From: Paenibacillus physcomitrellae | Lineage (GTDB): Bacteria; Bacillota; Bacilli; Paenibacillales; Paenibacillaceae | Reading direction: 5' to 3' | Assembly: GCF_002240225.1 (NCBI RefSeq) | Contig: NZ_CP022584.1 | Coordinates: 1,178,001-1,242,000 of the forward strand | DNA length: 64,000 nt | Part shown: positions 6,360 through 15,197 of the stretch, in pieces | How positions within the stretch are numbered: position 1 is the stretch's first letter | Layout: every line of letters starts with the position of its first letter | Notes under the pieces: generated by a model | Database searches by the model: none | Told to the model about the DNA's origin: nothing | Seen by the model: the letters and a program-made list of their open reading frames with translations, nothing else | Translations under genes and position numbers: made by a program

Positions 6360-8911
6360 GCAAGAAAGTCTTAATTGTAGGCGGTGTAGCCGGCGGTGCC
6401 TCCGCTGCCGCCAGACTTCGAAGATTGGACGAAGAAGCACAAATTATTATGTTCGAAAGGGAACAGCACATCTCAATCGCTAATTGCGGTCTTCCCTATT
6501 ATATTGGAGAGTCGATAAAGGACCGCTCCAAATTGTTGGTTCAAACTCCAGAAGCCATGAAGCAGCGCTTTAATCTTGATATCCGTACGAAAAGCGAAGT
6601 TATCTCCGTAAATACCGAGAACAAAACCGTACAAGTCGCCAGCCAAGATCGCGGCGTTTACGAGGAAAGTTATGATGCGTTGATCTTATCCCCCGGAGCC
6701 AAACCGGTACGTCCTAATCTCCCGGGCATTGAAAGCCCGCTGATCTTCTCTCTTCGCAATATTCCGGATACAGATAAGATCAAAGCTAAGGTGCAGAAAG
6801 AAGGAACACAATCTGCCGTTATCATCGGCGGAGGATTTATAGGCATAGAAATGGCAGAGAATCTGCGGGAGTTGGGTCTTGAAGTCACTTTGATTGAACG
6901 AAACGCTCAAATTCTCAAGGCATTTGATTTGGAGATGGCAGCCGTCTTAGCCAAAGAGCTTGAACAGCAAGGCATTAAGTTATTGTTCTCCGAATCGGTA
7001 GCATCGTTCAGAGAAACCGGAGATCAAATCGAAACCCTATTAGAAAGTGGGCGCACTGTTACCTCTGATTTGGTCATGCTGGCAATCGGCGTAACTCCTG
7101 ATACCTCTTTTCTTGCCAACAGCGGCGTTGCACTAGGTGAACGGGGACATATTCTCGTCAATGAGAAGATGGAAACCTCTGCGGAGCAAGTATTTGCAGT
7201 TGGAGACGCTGTAGAAGTTACAGACTTCGTTACTGGAATGAAGGCGGCTGTTCCGCTGGCCGGACCTGCCAATAAACAAGGCCGTATTGCAGCCGACAAT
7301 GTCTGTGGTCTCCAGACAACTTTTAAAGGAACCCAAGGCACATCAATTATTAAAGTATTCGGCTTGACCGGTGCGGTTACCGGAAGCAGCGAAAGAACGC
7401 TTCAGCGTCTTAACATGTCCTATCATGTCTCCTATGTGCACCCGAGCTCTCATGCCTCCTATTATCCAGGTGCAAGCCCGCTTACAATCAAACTGCTGTT
7501 TGATGAACAGGGAATTGTGCTGGGCGCTCAGGCTGTAGGTTATGACGGCGTTGACAAACGGATCGACGACATCGCTACGCTAATCCATTTCAAGGGAACA
7601 GTAACTGATCTGACCGAACTTGAATTGGCTTATGCGCCGCCGTATTCGTCTGCCAAAGACCCGGTTAATATGGCGGGATATGCAGCTGAAAATATATTAG
7701 CCGGCAGAACCCAAGTGTTTGTTCCGTCTCAGCTTGAACAGCTTTCCAACGAGGAGATTGTACTCGTCGATGTCAGATCAGAAATGGAACACCAGAACGG
7801 GCATATTTCAGGCTCCATCAACATTCCTGTCGATGAACTGCGCAGACGCCTAAACGAATTGGATCCGGCCAAAGAAATCTGGGTATACTGCCAGGTTGGC
7901 CTTCGCGGTTATACGGCTTCAAGAATTTTGGCGCAAAAAGGATTCCGTGTCCGTAACCTGACAGGGGGTTATAAAACGTATTTAATGGCTAACTATCAGC
8001 CCGTTTCATCCGATAATGAGCCAGCGGCAGGCCCAGGAATGCAGCAAACCGCTGCTGCTTTAGAAACTCCGGTTCAGCCGCCGGCTCCGGCCCTGGTTCC
8101 GGTTACTGCTCCTGCCTCCATGCCCTTAACCGCAACAGCAGCGGAGGTAGATGCGGACATAGAAGTGGATGCCTGCGGACTATCTTGTCCCGGACCGCTG
8201 ATTAAAGTCAAACAAACGATGGATCAGCTTCAAGACCGGCAAATTGCCCGGATCAGTGCCTCCGATCCCGGCTTCTATGAAGATGTTCAGGCTTGGGCCG
8301 GCATGTCGGGCAACAAGCTATTGAAGATCAGCAAGAGCAATTCCGGTATTATTGAAGCTTATATCCAGAAAGAGTCCGAACCTTCTTCTGATTCAGCTAA
8401 AGCTCCCGCAGGCGGATCAGGTGCAAGCGTAAATAAAGCCGCCGATGGAACCACTATGGTCGTTTTCAGCGGGGATTTGGATAAAGCGATTGCTTCGTTT
8501 ATTATCGCCAATGGCGCTGCCGCCAGCGGCAAGAAGGTCACTTTATTTTTCACCTTCTGGGGATTAAATGTGCTGCGCCGGAACGAGAAGGCCGATATCA
8601 ACAAAAGCTTTATGGGTAAAATGTTCGGCATGATGATGCCCCGCGGCAGCCGCAAGCTTGGCTTGTCCCGCATGAATATGATGGGCATGGGCTCCAAAAT
8701 GATTCGAGGGGTCATGCACCGGAGCGGCATCGCTTCTCTGGAGCAGTTGATGGAAACAGCCAAAGAACAGGGTGTTGAACTGGTCGCCTGCCAAATGTCT
8801 ATGGATGTAATGGGAATCCGTCAAGAGGAACTGATTCCGGGAGTCAAAATCGGCGGGGTAGGATATTATCTCGGGAAAGCCGATCAGTCAGGTATCAATC
8901 TCTTTATTTAA
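6356..8911 (+). CDS. cdr: CoA-disulfide reductase / rhodanese / TusA / DsrE-like fusion protein
   Basis: An 851-aa four-module enzyme. Residues 1-445 are a flavin-dependent CoA-disulfide (or CoA-persulfide) reductase with GGVAGGASAAARLRR, the active-site Cys44 in ANCGLPYY and an NADH-binding IIGGGFIGIEMAE near 156-168. Residues about 455-550 are a rhodanese domain with catalytic Cys512 (YCQVGLRG). A Pro/Ala-rich linker leads to a TusA/SirA domain with CGLSCPGPL at 607-615. Residues about 698-851 resemble DsrE2-type proteins, with Cys812. Such modules pass sulfane sulfur between carriers, so the protein probably detoxifies or relays persulfide sulfur in the cytoplasm. CoADR-rhodanese fusions are known in Bacillus; the four-part layout is less common. 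A bidirectional terminator follows. Confidence 0.93.
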   Translation: MSKKVLIVGGVAGGASAAARLRRLDEEAQIIMFEREQHISIANCGLPYYIGESIKDRSKLLVQTPEAMKQRFNLDIRTKSEVISVNTENKTVQVASQDRGVYEESYDALILSPGAKPVRPNLPGIESPLIFSLRNIPDTDKIKAKVQKEGTQSAVIIGGGFIGIEMAENLRELGLEVTLIERNAQILKAFDLEMAAVLAKELEQQGIKLLFSESVASFRETGDQIETLLESGRTVTSDLVMLAIGVTPDTSFLANSGVALGERGHILVNEKMETSAEQVFAVGDAVEVTDFVTGMKAAVPLAGPANKQGRIAADNVCGLQTTFKGTQGTSIIKVFGLTGAVTGSSERTLQRLNMSYHVSYVHPSSHASYYPGASPLTIKLLFDEQGIVLGAQAVGYDGVDKRIDDIATLIHFKGTVTDLTELELAYAPPYSSAKDPVNMAGYAAENILAGRTQVFVPSQLEQLSNEEIVLVDVRSEMEHQNGHISGSINIPVDELRRRLNELDPAKEIWVYCQVGLRGYTASRILAQKGFRVRNLTGGYKTYLMANYQPVSSDNEPAAGPGMQQTAAALETPVQPPAPALVPVTAPASMPLTATAAEVDADIEVDACGLSCPGPLIKVKQTMDQLQDRQIARISASDPGFYEDVQAWAGMSGNKLLKISKSNSGIIEAYIQKESEPSSDSAKAPAGGSGASVNKAADGTTMVVFSGDLDKAIASFIIANGAAASGKKVTLFFTFWGLNVLRRNEKADINKSFMGKMFGMMMPRGSRKLGLSRMNMMGMGSKMIRGVMHRSGIASLEQLMETAKEQGVELVACQMSMDVMGIRQEELIPGVKIGGVGYYLGKADQSGINLFI

Positions 8912-8913
8912 CG

Positions 8914-8962
8914 AAAAAAAGTGCTGCCGCTAGGCTTAAACGCCGCGGCTGGCACTTTTTTT
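8914..8962. terminator. Bidirectional terminator between the sulfur operon and resE
   Basis: AAAGTGC-T-GCCGC pairs with GCGGC-TG-GCACTTT and is flanked by seven A on the left and seven T on the right, so it can stop transcripts from both sides. The next 100 bases up to resE show nothing else. Confidence 0.85.
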
Positions 8963-9062
8963 GATTTGGAGCCCTTCTGCTGGTCTCCGCTGTTCCACGT
9001 AGAACAAGATTTATCTTCCCGTTTCAACAAAAAAAACATCCTGAGCAGCAGAATGACTGCAG

Positions 9063-10520
9063 CTACTTCTGTTTTTCGACAGGCAGCTTCATCCGAAATA
9101 CCGTCCCCTGCCCAACTTTGCTTTCAGCGGTAATCGTCCCGTTGTGGGCGACAACGATATTTTTGACGATGGATAATCCCAGCCCCGTCCCGGCCGATTC
9201 ACCCCGGACACGCGCTTTATCCGCTTTGTAGAAGCGTTCAAAGATATAAGGCAAGTCTTCCTCGGCAATACCGTGCCCTTCGTCGGAAACGGTGATCTCC
9301 ACCCATCGCTCCTGACGGGGTCCTTCGGGTATAGTTTGAGCCGAAAGAGCGATCCGGCGATTCTCCGGCGTATGTCTGAAGGCGTTATCCAGCAAGTTGG
9401 TCATCACCTGCTCCAATCGGTCTTCACTTGCTTCTTCCAGAATAAGCGTCTCCGAAGGAAGCGAAATGTCCAACTGGATGGAACGTTCCTTCGCCCGGAC
9501 AATGAACTTCCGGTACACTCTGTTCAGCAGCTCGCTCAGGTCGGTCTCATGCATAACCATTTCCGTATGACCGGCTTCCATACGGGCCAAATCCAGCAGA
9601 TCGTGAACCAGCCTTCCCATGCGAAGGGATTCATCGTAGATCACCTGAATCAGCTCGCGTTCCTCTTCCGGCGTCGAAGCCATCCCGTCCAGCAGGGCTT
9701 CGCTGTAGCCCTGCATCATGGACAGCGGGGTGCGAATCTCGTGCGAGACATTCGCCACAAAATCCTTGCGCATCTTCTCAAGCTGAGCTTGTTCCGTTAC
9801 GTCACGGAGAACGGCCACCGCTCCTTGAATATCCCCTTCTGAAGTCAGAGGCGTCATGTGAACCGACCATACGGTTTGTTTGACATGAACATCTTCCCGC
9901 TGATCTTCCTTCTCGCCGAATACCCGCCTGAACATCGGCACAAGCGGCTCGGGCACCGGACGCAGCGACGAAGGAATAAGCCCCTGCGCTGTTTCCATTT
10001 CTTTTTCTTTATCCCGATCGATATTCTCCCACTGATGCAGAAGTTCTTCCGCCGGCGGATTGGTCAAAATCACCGCACCGTTCTGATCGATGGTAAGGAC
10101 AGCATCATTCATGCTGCGCAGGACGCTGGCTAAATGCTCTTTCTCGAGGTTCAGGCTGCGGATCGTATTATCCAGCTCTTCGGCCATATGGTTAAACGTG
10201 CTTGCCAAATCGCCGATTTCATCGCTTGTCCGCATGGTTACCCGGGTATCATAATGCCCGGTCCTGATTTCATCAGCAGCCTGGATGAGCCGCCGCATCG
10301 GCTGGGTGATTTTTGTGAATAGAAATAGGGCAAAGAAAGTAGTTAACGCAAAGCCGGCAATGGAGACCCATACAAACAGCGATTTGATCGCGCCGGAATT
10401 GGTGAAATTTGTATCAATGTAAGGAAGCAGGAACAGACCCAGCGTCAGCAATACACAGGCAACCAAGGCGCTGATCGTCAGCCAAAGCTTGCCGACAAGT
10501 GACCTCCAGAAGCCCGCCAC
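9063..10520 (-). CDS. resE: ResE-like sensor histidine kinase without an external sensor domain
   Basis: A 485-aa membrane kinase. Two transmembrane helices (about 13-33 and 47-69) are joined by only about 13 residues, so there is almost no extracytoplasmic domain. A HAMP domain (70-120), a PAS-like domain (about 125-245) and the kinase core follow: His260 in NVSHEIRTPL, an N box (NLLDNAFRHTP), DEGHGI and GTGLGLSIVKN. The GTG start follows the resD stop directly. Its partner is the adjacent regulator. The ResE name rests on pairing with a ResD-like regulator beside rluB; B. subtilis ResE is longer and has an external domain, so the signal read here must be membrane or cytoplasmic. Confidence 0.85.
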   Translation of the reverse strand: MAGFWRSLVGKLWLTISALVACVLLTLGLFLLPYIDTNFTNSGAIKSLFVWVSIAGFALTTFFALFLFTKITQPMRRLIQAADEIRTGHYDTRVTMRTSDEIGDLASTFNHMAEELDNTIRSLNLEKEHLASVLRSMNDAVLTIDQNGAVILTNPPAEELLHQWENIDRDKEKEMETAQGLIPSSLRPVPEPLVPMFRRVFGEKEDQREDVHVKQTVWSVHMTPLTSEGDIQGAVAVLRDVTEQAQLEKMRKDFVANVSHEIRTPLSMMQGYSEALLDGMASTPEEERELIQVIYDESLRMGRLVHDLLDLARMEAGHTEMVMHETDLSELLNRVYRKFIVRAKERSIQLDISLPSETLILEEASEDRLEQVMTNLLDNAFRHTPENRRIALSAQTIPEGPRQERWVEITVSDEGHGIAEEDLPYIFERFYKADKARVRGESAGTGLGLSIVKNIVVAHNGTITAESKVGQGTVFRMKLPVEKQK

Positions 10521-11237
10521 TTATTTGCCGACCTCCAGCTTATAACCGACGCCCCATACCGTGGTGATCATCAAAGCCGCTTCGGGAGACACTTTGTTGA
10601 GCTTCTCGCGCAGACGTTTGACGTGGGTATCCACCGTACGTAAATCGCCGAAAAATTCGTAGTTCCACACATCCTTCAGCAGCTCTTCGCGGGAAAATAC
10701 CTTGTCCGGTGAAACAGCCAAGTAATGCAGCAGCTCGTATTCCTTAGGCGTCAGGCTGATCTCCTCCCCGCCGGCAGTTACCCGATGGGCATCATGCTCG
10801 ATCGTCAGACTCGGGAAGACAATAGTGCTGCTGCTTCCGGTCTCCTGGGACAAGAAAGCAGTCGCCGAGGAACGGCGCAAAATAGCCTTAACGCGGTAAA
10901 TGACCTCGCGGGGGCTGAACGGTTTTACGACATAATCATCCGCACCAACCTCAAAGCCTTGTACCCGGTTCACTTCTTCGCCTTTGGCCGTCAGCATCAG
11001 CACCGGTGTAGCCTTGGCCTGTCTTAAACGGTTGCAGACCTCGATCCCGTCCATGCCGGGAAGCATAACGTCGAGCAGGACGAGATCATAATCATACTCC
11101 ATCGCTTTCTTGAGAGCGCTTTCCCCATCCTCTGCTTCGTCGATCTCATAGCCCTCTTTCTCCAGATACATCTTGAGCAGACGCCGAATCCGTTCTTCGT
11201 CATCTACAACTAAAATGCGGTTGACCTGTTCTGACAT
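10521..11237 (-). CDS. resD: ResD-like OmpR-family response regulator
   Basis: A 238-aa two-domain regulator. The receiver domain has the acidic pocket VVDDEE, phosphorylatable Asp56 (LLLDVMLP) and conserved Lys in VVKPFSPRE. The C-terminal OmpR/PhoB winged helix includes LTPKEYELLHYLA and the DLRTVDTHVKRLREKL recognition region. In Bacillus ResD controls genes for low-oxygen respiration. The ATG at 11237 is chosen because GGAGGGG lies nine bases upstream; an open frame extends further but lacks a ribosome binding site. The genes resABC, which separate rluB and resD in B. subtilis, are absent. Confidence 0.9.
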   Translation of the reverse strand: MSEQVNRILVVDDEERIRRLLKMYLEKEGYEIDEAEDGESALKKAMEYDYDLVLLDVMLPGMDGIEVCNRLRQAKATPVLMLTAKGEEVNRVQGFEVGADDYVVKPFSPREVIYRVKAILRRSSATAFLSQETGSSSTIVFPSLTIEHDAHRVTAGGEEISLTPKEYELLHYLAVSPDKVFSREELLKDVWNYEFFGDLRTVDTHVKRLREKLNKVSPEAALMITTVWGVGYKLEVGK

Positions 11238-11303
11238 CCTAAACAACCCCTCCATCTGATTGCCTGATCCATGTTCAGGCGGCGGCAAATCTATAATGAA
11301 AAT

Positions 11304-11332
11304 ATTGTACTTCCGTCATTTATGTTCTTCAA
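11304..11332 (-). promoter_or_regulatory. Promoter of resD-resE
   Basis: On the minus strand TTGAAG (11332-11327), a 17-base spacer and TACAAT (11309-11304). This gives resDE its own promoter in the 170-base gap after rluB. Confidence 0.65.
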
Positions 11333-11405
11333 ATCCACTCCAGCAGAAACGCCGCTTGGTCCCGAACAAGGTGACAGCAAGCGACGCTCAGGCTTGAGTT
11401 TTTGA

Positions 11406-12152
11406 TTAATGCTGCTTTTTCCCACCTGCTACAACAGCGCTTTGACGCAGGTTATCCACTTCATTTTTGGTCAGATGACGGTAAACCCCGCGTTTCAAAG
11501 TTCCCAGAAACAAATTCCCGAACGAAATACGTTTCAGACGGGTAACCGGATGACCAATGGCTTCAAACATCCGGCGAACCTGACGATTTCTACCTTCGTG
11601 GATCGTGATGGAGATCGTGGCCTGTTTATTGTCCGGATCAACATCATGATATTCCACCTCGGCCGGAGCCGTCATCCCGTCCTCCAGCATAATGCCTTTC
11701 TTAAGCTTGTCCAGTTCCGTACCGTGCGGAACTCCCTTTACGGTTGCGAGATACGTTTTGGGCACATGGTGTTTAGGATGGGTCAGCAGATGGGCGAATT
11801 CGCCGTCATTCGTTAACAAAAGCAGCCCTTCCGTATCGTAATCCAGTCGTCCGACCGGGTATACTCTTTCCTTGATTCCTTTTAAGTAATCGGTGACAAT
11901 CTTCCGTCCGTGCGGGTCGCTGGCGCTGGTAATAACCCCTTTGGGTTTATTGAACAAAAGGTACAGCTTCTGCTCCGCTCCGATATTCTTCCCAGCTACC
12001 GTGATCGTGTCCGTAGCAGGGTCGGCTTTAGTCCCAAGCACGGTAACCGTTTCACCGTTGACCTGGACCTTGCCGGCCAAAATGAGCTCTTCACATTTGC
12101 GGCGCGAGGCCACTCCCGCTTGAGCCAGTATTTTCTGCAATCTTTCTTCCAT
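11406..12152 (-). CDS. rluB: 23S rRNA pseudouridine synthase RluB-type
   Basis: A 248-aa enzyme. An N-terminal S4 RNA-binding domain (RLQKILAQAGVASRRKCEEL, residues about 4-23) is followed by the RluB/RsuA catalytic domain with the catalytic aspartate in GRLDYDTEGLLLLTND. The C-terminal half has GRNRQVRRM, the usual RNA-contact motif. It isomerises a uridine in 23S rRNA during ribosome maturation. GAGGTGA lies nine bases before the ATG. It follows the spmAB operon after a terminator and sits upstream of resDE, matching the ypuL/rluB position in B. subtilis. Confidence 0.94.
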   Translation of the reverse strand: MEERLQKILAQAGVASRRKCEELILAGKVQVNGETVTVLGTKADPATDTITVAGKNIGAEQKLYLLFNKPKGVITSASDPHGRKIVTDYLKGIKERVYPVGRLDYDTEGLLLLTNDGEFAHLLTHPKHHVPKTYLATVKGVPHGTELDKLKKGIMLEDGMTAPAEVEYHDVDPDNKQATISITIHEGRNRQVRRMFEAIGHPVTRLKRISFGNLFLGTLKRGVYRHLTKNEVDNLRQSAVVAGGKKQH

Positions 12153-12214
12153 ATTCTCAAGTCACCTCTCATTCATGATACCCACTTGCGTATAAAATCA
12201 CAATAGACAAAGCT

Positions 12215-12240
12215 AAAAACGCTCCCGCAAGGAGAGCGTT
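12215..12240 (-). terminator. Intrinsic terminator of the dacB-spmA-spmB unit
   Basis: On the minus strand AACGCTCTCC pairs with GGGAGCGTT around a short loop and is followed by five T residues. It lies about 20 bases beyond the spmB stop. Confidence 0.83.
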
Positions 12241-12259
12241 ATCCTGGTTTCAGCCAGAT

Positions 12260-12790
12260 TTAGCCAAACAGAAGCAAACAAATAAAAATGGCAGCCGCAA
12301 AACCAACCAGGTCTGAAAATAAGCCGACCTTCAGCGCATATCGGCCGTTGCGGATGCCTACCGCTCCGAAATAAACCGTAAGCACATAAAGAGTTGTATC
12401 CGTACTGCCCTGTATGGTTGAAGCAATCCGGCCGATCATGGAATCCGGACCATAAGTTTTGATGAGATCGGTTGTGAAGGCTAAGGAGCCTGTCCCGGTT
12501 AAGGGCCGCAATATGCCAAGCGGAAGCACCTCAGGGGGAATATGCAGCCATTGGACGAGCGGCGCGGCCAGGCCTATTAGAAAGTCCATCGCACCCGAAG
12601 CCCGGAACACACTGATCGCCACCATCATCCCCACCAGATGGGGGATAATCCCGATCGCCGTTGAGAAACCATCCTTGGCTCCATCCACAAAGGACTCGTA
12701 TACCGGTATCTTCCGGAAAAAGGCGTAGAGCGGAATAAAAGCAATCATGACCGGAACCGCCCAAGCCGAGATTTGATGTATCCAGTTCAA
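12260..12790 (-). CDS. spmB: Spore maturation protein B
   Basis: A 176-aa membrane protein with several hydrophobic helices and the nucleoside-recognition (Gate) domain features of SpmB: GIIPHLVGMMVAISVFRASG and GILRPLTGTGSLAF. With SpmA it is needed for spore core dehydration in Bacillus. The TTG start overlaps the spmA stop (TTGA), and a GGTGAGGG sequence lies just before it, so the two are translationally coupled. The pair is preceded by dacB, as in B. subtilis. Confidence 0.93.
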   Translation of the reverse strand: MNWIHQISAWAVPVMIAFIPLYAFFRKIPVYESFVDGAKDGFSTAIGIIPHLVGMMVAISVFRASGAMDFLIGLAAPLVQWLHIPPEVLPLGILRPLTGTGSLAFTTDLIKTYGPDSMIGRIASTIQGSTDTTLYVLTVYFGAVGIRNGRYALKVGLFSDLVGFAAAIFICLLLFG

Positions 12791-13452
12791 GTACCCTCAC
12801 CCCATCCGGCGGAAGCTGAACGAGTCGCAGGAGGAGGAGCGCTGTTAGCGGCACCGGCAGGCGGTACAGGAGGGTAAGGTGTCCTGCGGCGGTACCAGCG
12901 GTCTGCAAAAACGGCAGCCAAGGTAGCGATTGCCGTCGCAAGCAACGTGCTGCCAACGATTTCGGCCGGATTAGCCGAATGATAGGTATTCCGGATCGCG
13001 ATCAGCGTGGTCGGTATAAGCGTGATGCTTGCCGTATTTAGGGCCAGCAGCGTACACATGGCCGGCGAAGCCGAAGTTTTGTCCGGATTCAGCCGCTGAA
13101 GCTCCTGCATGGCACGAATGCCCATAGGTGTGGCGGCATTGCCGAGACCCAGCAGATTGGCACTCATGTTGGATAGTATGTACCCCATGGCGGGATCGTT
13201 TTTCGGCACGTCCGGGAATAGAAAGCGGACCACCGGTCCCATCAGCTTAGAAATCTTGGCGACAAGCCCGGCATCTTCGGCCAAACGCATGATGCCCATC
13301 CAGAACACCAGCACGCTGATCAGACCGAAACAGACGGTAACCCCTGTCTCCGCTCCTTCAAATGCAGCTTTGGTAACCAGATTGATGTCGCCCTTGTATG
13401 CGGCAAACCCAAAGCCGATAAGCAGCATGCCCAGCCATATTTTATTAACCAT
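12787..13452 (-). CDS. spmA: Spore maturation protein A, with an extended tail
   Basis: A 221-aa membrane protein of the nucleoside-recognition fold. Typical SpmA sequences are visible: GMLLIGFGFAAYKGDI, LGLGNAATPMGIRAMQELQ and LLALNTASITLIPTTLIAIR. The family length is near 196; the extra residues here form a Pro/Ala/Ser-rich tail after YRRRTPYPP. It works with SpmB in spore core dehydration. The ATG has GAGAGGGG upstream. It lies 36 bases after dacB and overlaps spmB. Confidence 0.92.
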   Translation of the reverse strand: MVNKIWLGMLLIGFGFAAYKGDINLVTKAAFEGAETGVTVCFGLISVLVFWMGIMRLAEDAGLVAKISKLMGPVVRFLFPDVPKNDPAMGYILSNMSANLLGLGNAATPMGIRAMQELQRLNPDKTSASPAMCTLLALNTASITLIPTTLIAIRNTYHSANPAEIVGSTLLATAIATLAAVFADRWYRRRTPYPPVPPAGAANSAPPPATRSASAGWGEGT

Positions 13453-13488
13453 GTTTCCCCTCTCCCCTTTACAGCTGACAATCTATTC

Positions 13489-14586
13489 TTAATTGCTTGA
13501 ATGCCCCTTCCCCTTTTGCTGTTCAATTTGCTTGTTCTCATATAGCGGCACGGAGCCGATGATTTCACCATTAAGCTTCAATACGAGTTTCCCCCGAAAT
13601 CCAAATGGATCTCGAGATTCCATAACCTTAATCTCCTGCTGAACCTGCTGTTTCTCGGAAGCGTGAAGCGGATACTGGAAGTCAATCCCGGCGGTAAGAT
13701 CCATTCCCTCATGTTTGATAGGCTGCTGCTTGTTCACCAAGGTTTGAAGCGGGAAATTGGCAAAACCGAAATCCAGCATGTTGGCATGGTCATTCCAGTC
13801 ATCTCCGTCATTGAGTGTAACCGCAGCGAGCTGCTGGCCGTTCCGGGTCGCCGAGCTGACCAGACAGCGTCGGGCAATCTTTGTAAATCCGGTCTTGACG
13901 CCATCCGCGCCTTCATACATTCTCAGCATTTTATTTTTGTTGAGCCAGTCATAACCCCAGGATTCGTTTGGGTTTGGCGCCTTTTTCTGCTTGGTGGACA
14001 CTATTTGTTTAAACACCGGATTATGCAGGGCGTAAGCCGTAAGCTTGGCCAAATCATTGGCTGTTGAATAATGCTGTTTGTGATCAAGCCCGTGCGGATT
14101 CATGAAATGCGTATGCTTCAAGCCGATCATTTCCGCCTTCTGGTTCATCAAATGCACGAAACCTTCCTCAGACCCGCCGACATGCTCGGCAATGGCTGTG
14201 GCTGCATCATTACCAGAACGAAGCATCAGGCCGTAAAGCATATTTTCCAAAGTCATCTCTTCGCCCAGCTTCAAATAAATGGAGGAGCCTTCTTTGCCGA
14301 AGGCTTTGGCACTCACCTTGACCTTCTTGTCCAGTCCTCCGTTTTCAATAGCCACTATCGCGGTCATAATTTTGGTCAAGCTCGCAATCGGCAAAATCTC
14401 GTCCCCTTGTTTGCTGTACAGCAGCCTGCCGGATTCCACATCAATCAGTGCGGCTGCCTGGGCGTGCGTGCCCACCTCCGGAGGTCCTTTCGTCTCTTCT
14501 TGCGCTCTGACTCCTACTGGCTGTAGCAGCAGACAGGTCAATAGCATTAAACCTAACCAGGAAATCTTTCGCTTCAATCGTTTCAT
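13489..14586 (-). CDS. dacB: D-alanyl-D-alanine carboxypeptidase DacB (sporulation PBP5*)
   Basis: A 365-aa secreted penicillin-binding protein. A signal sequence occupies residues 1-29 (cleavage near VRAQE). The three serine DD-peptidase motifs are present: SLTK at 69-72, SGN at 124-126 and KTG at 231-233. A C-terminal beta domain (about 275-345) follows, with a short Q/K-rich end. DacB trims peptide cross-links in the spore cortex, acting in the mother cell. Its place before spmA-spmB repeats the dacB-spmA-spmB operon of B. subtilis, which sigma-E transcribes there. A second DD-carboxypeptidase (dacF) lies at 28.4-29.6 kb. Confidence 0.93.
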   Translation of the reverse strand: MKRLKRKISWLGLMLLTCLLLQPVGVRAQEETKGPPEVGTHAQAAALIDVESGRLLYSKQGDEILPIASLTKIMTAIVAIENGGLDKKVKVSAKAFGKEGSSIYLKLGEEMTLENMLYGLMLRSGNDAATAIAEHVGGSEEGFVHLMNQKAEMIGLKHTHFMNPHGLDHKQHYSTANDLAKLTAYALHNPVFKQIVSTKQKKAPNPNESWGYDWLNKNKMLRMYEGADGVKTGFTKIARRCLVSSATRNGQQLAAVTLNDGDDWNDHANMLDFGFANFPLQTLVNKQQPIKHEGMDLTAGIDFQYPLHASEKQQVQQEIKVMESRDPFGFRGKLVLKLNGEIIGSVPLYENKQIEQQKGKGHSSN

Positions 14587-14693
14587 AACCTACTCCTTAG
14601 CTGATTGGTCTGGTGATGAAGATTCTGATAGTTAATATATGCATAAAGGGCCTGGATAGACCCCGTTTGTCCATCTTTGCCCAGTCCGAAGAT

Positions 14694-14721
14694 AAAAAAA
14701 CCCTTCCACGATTCGGAAGGG
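14694..14721 (-). terminator. Intrinsic terminator of ytfI-ytfJ
   Basis: On the minus strand CCCTTCC / GGAAGGG with a 7-base loop, then seven T residues. It lies 26 bases past the ytfJ stop. Confidence 0.87.
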
Positions 14722-14747
14722 AAATTCATGGCTGTCGGATAGTTCAT

Positions 14748-15197
14748 TTATACGCGCGACTGAAACGTTGGTGTTTCGGAGACAACCATCGTCGAATTGC
14801 CGCTTTGATTGAACATATTCTGCAGCTGAGAAATGACGTTTGGGACGGTATCGATAATTTTCTCCATCACGTGGGTTTGATTATCGAGCGGCACCACATT
14901 TACGCCTTGAGGCCCTACAACGAGAAAGGCAATCGGGTTAATCGAAACGCCCCCGCCGCTGCCGCCGCCAAATGGACGACTAACTTCGTTGTTCTCGCTA
15001 TGATGTTCGTGATGCTCACCGGAAATCCGGAAATCACTCCCACCTGCAGCAAACCCGAACCCGACGCGGCTGATCGGCAAAATTACGCTGCCGTCCTTGG
15101 TTTCCACCGGAGCTCCAACGATTGTGTTCACATCGACCATAGCCTTGATGTTCTCCATAGCGGTTCTCATCAAGCCTTGAATAGGATGTTCAGCCAT
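14748..15197 (-). CDS. ytfJ: GerW-family sporulation protein YtfJ
   Basis: A 149-aa protein with the GerW/YtfJ pattern: an N-terminal HPIQGLMRTAMENIKAMVD, then DGSVILPISRVGFGFAAGGSD, a His/Glu-rich patch and a PFGGGSGGGVSINPIAFLV glycine segment. In Bacillus GerW is a forespore protein needed for correct germination through the alanine receptor. The start overlaps the end of ytfI by 28 bases, so the two form one transcription unit, closed by a terminator. Confidence 0.9.
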   Translation of the reverse strand: MAEHPIQGLMRTAMENIKAMVDVNTIVGAPVETKDGSVILPISRVGFGFAAGGSDFRISGEHHEHHSENNEVSRPFGGGSGGGVSINPIAFLVVGPQGVNVVPLDNQTHVMEKIIDTVPNVISQLQNMFNQSGNSTMVVSETPTFQSRV

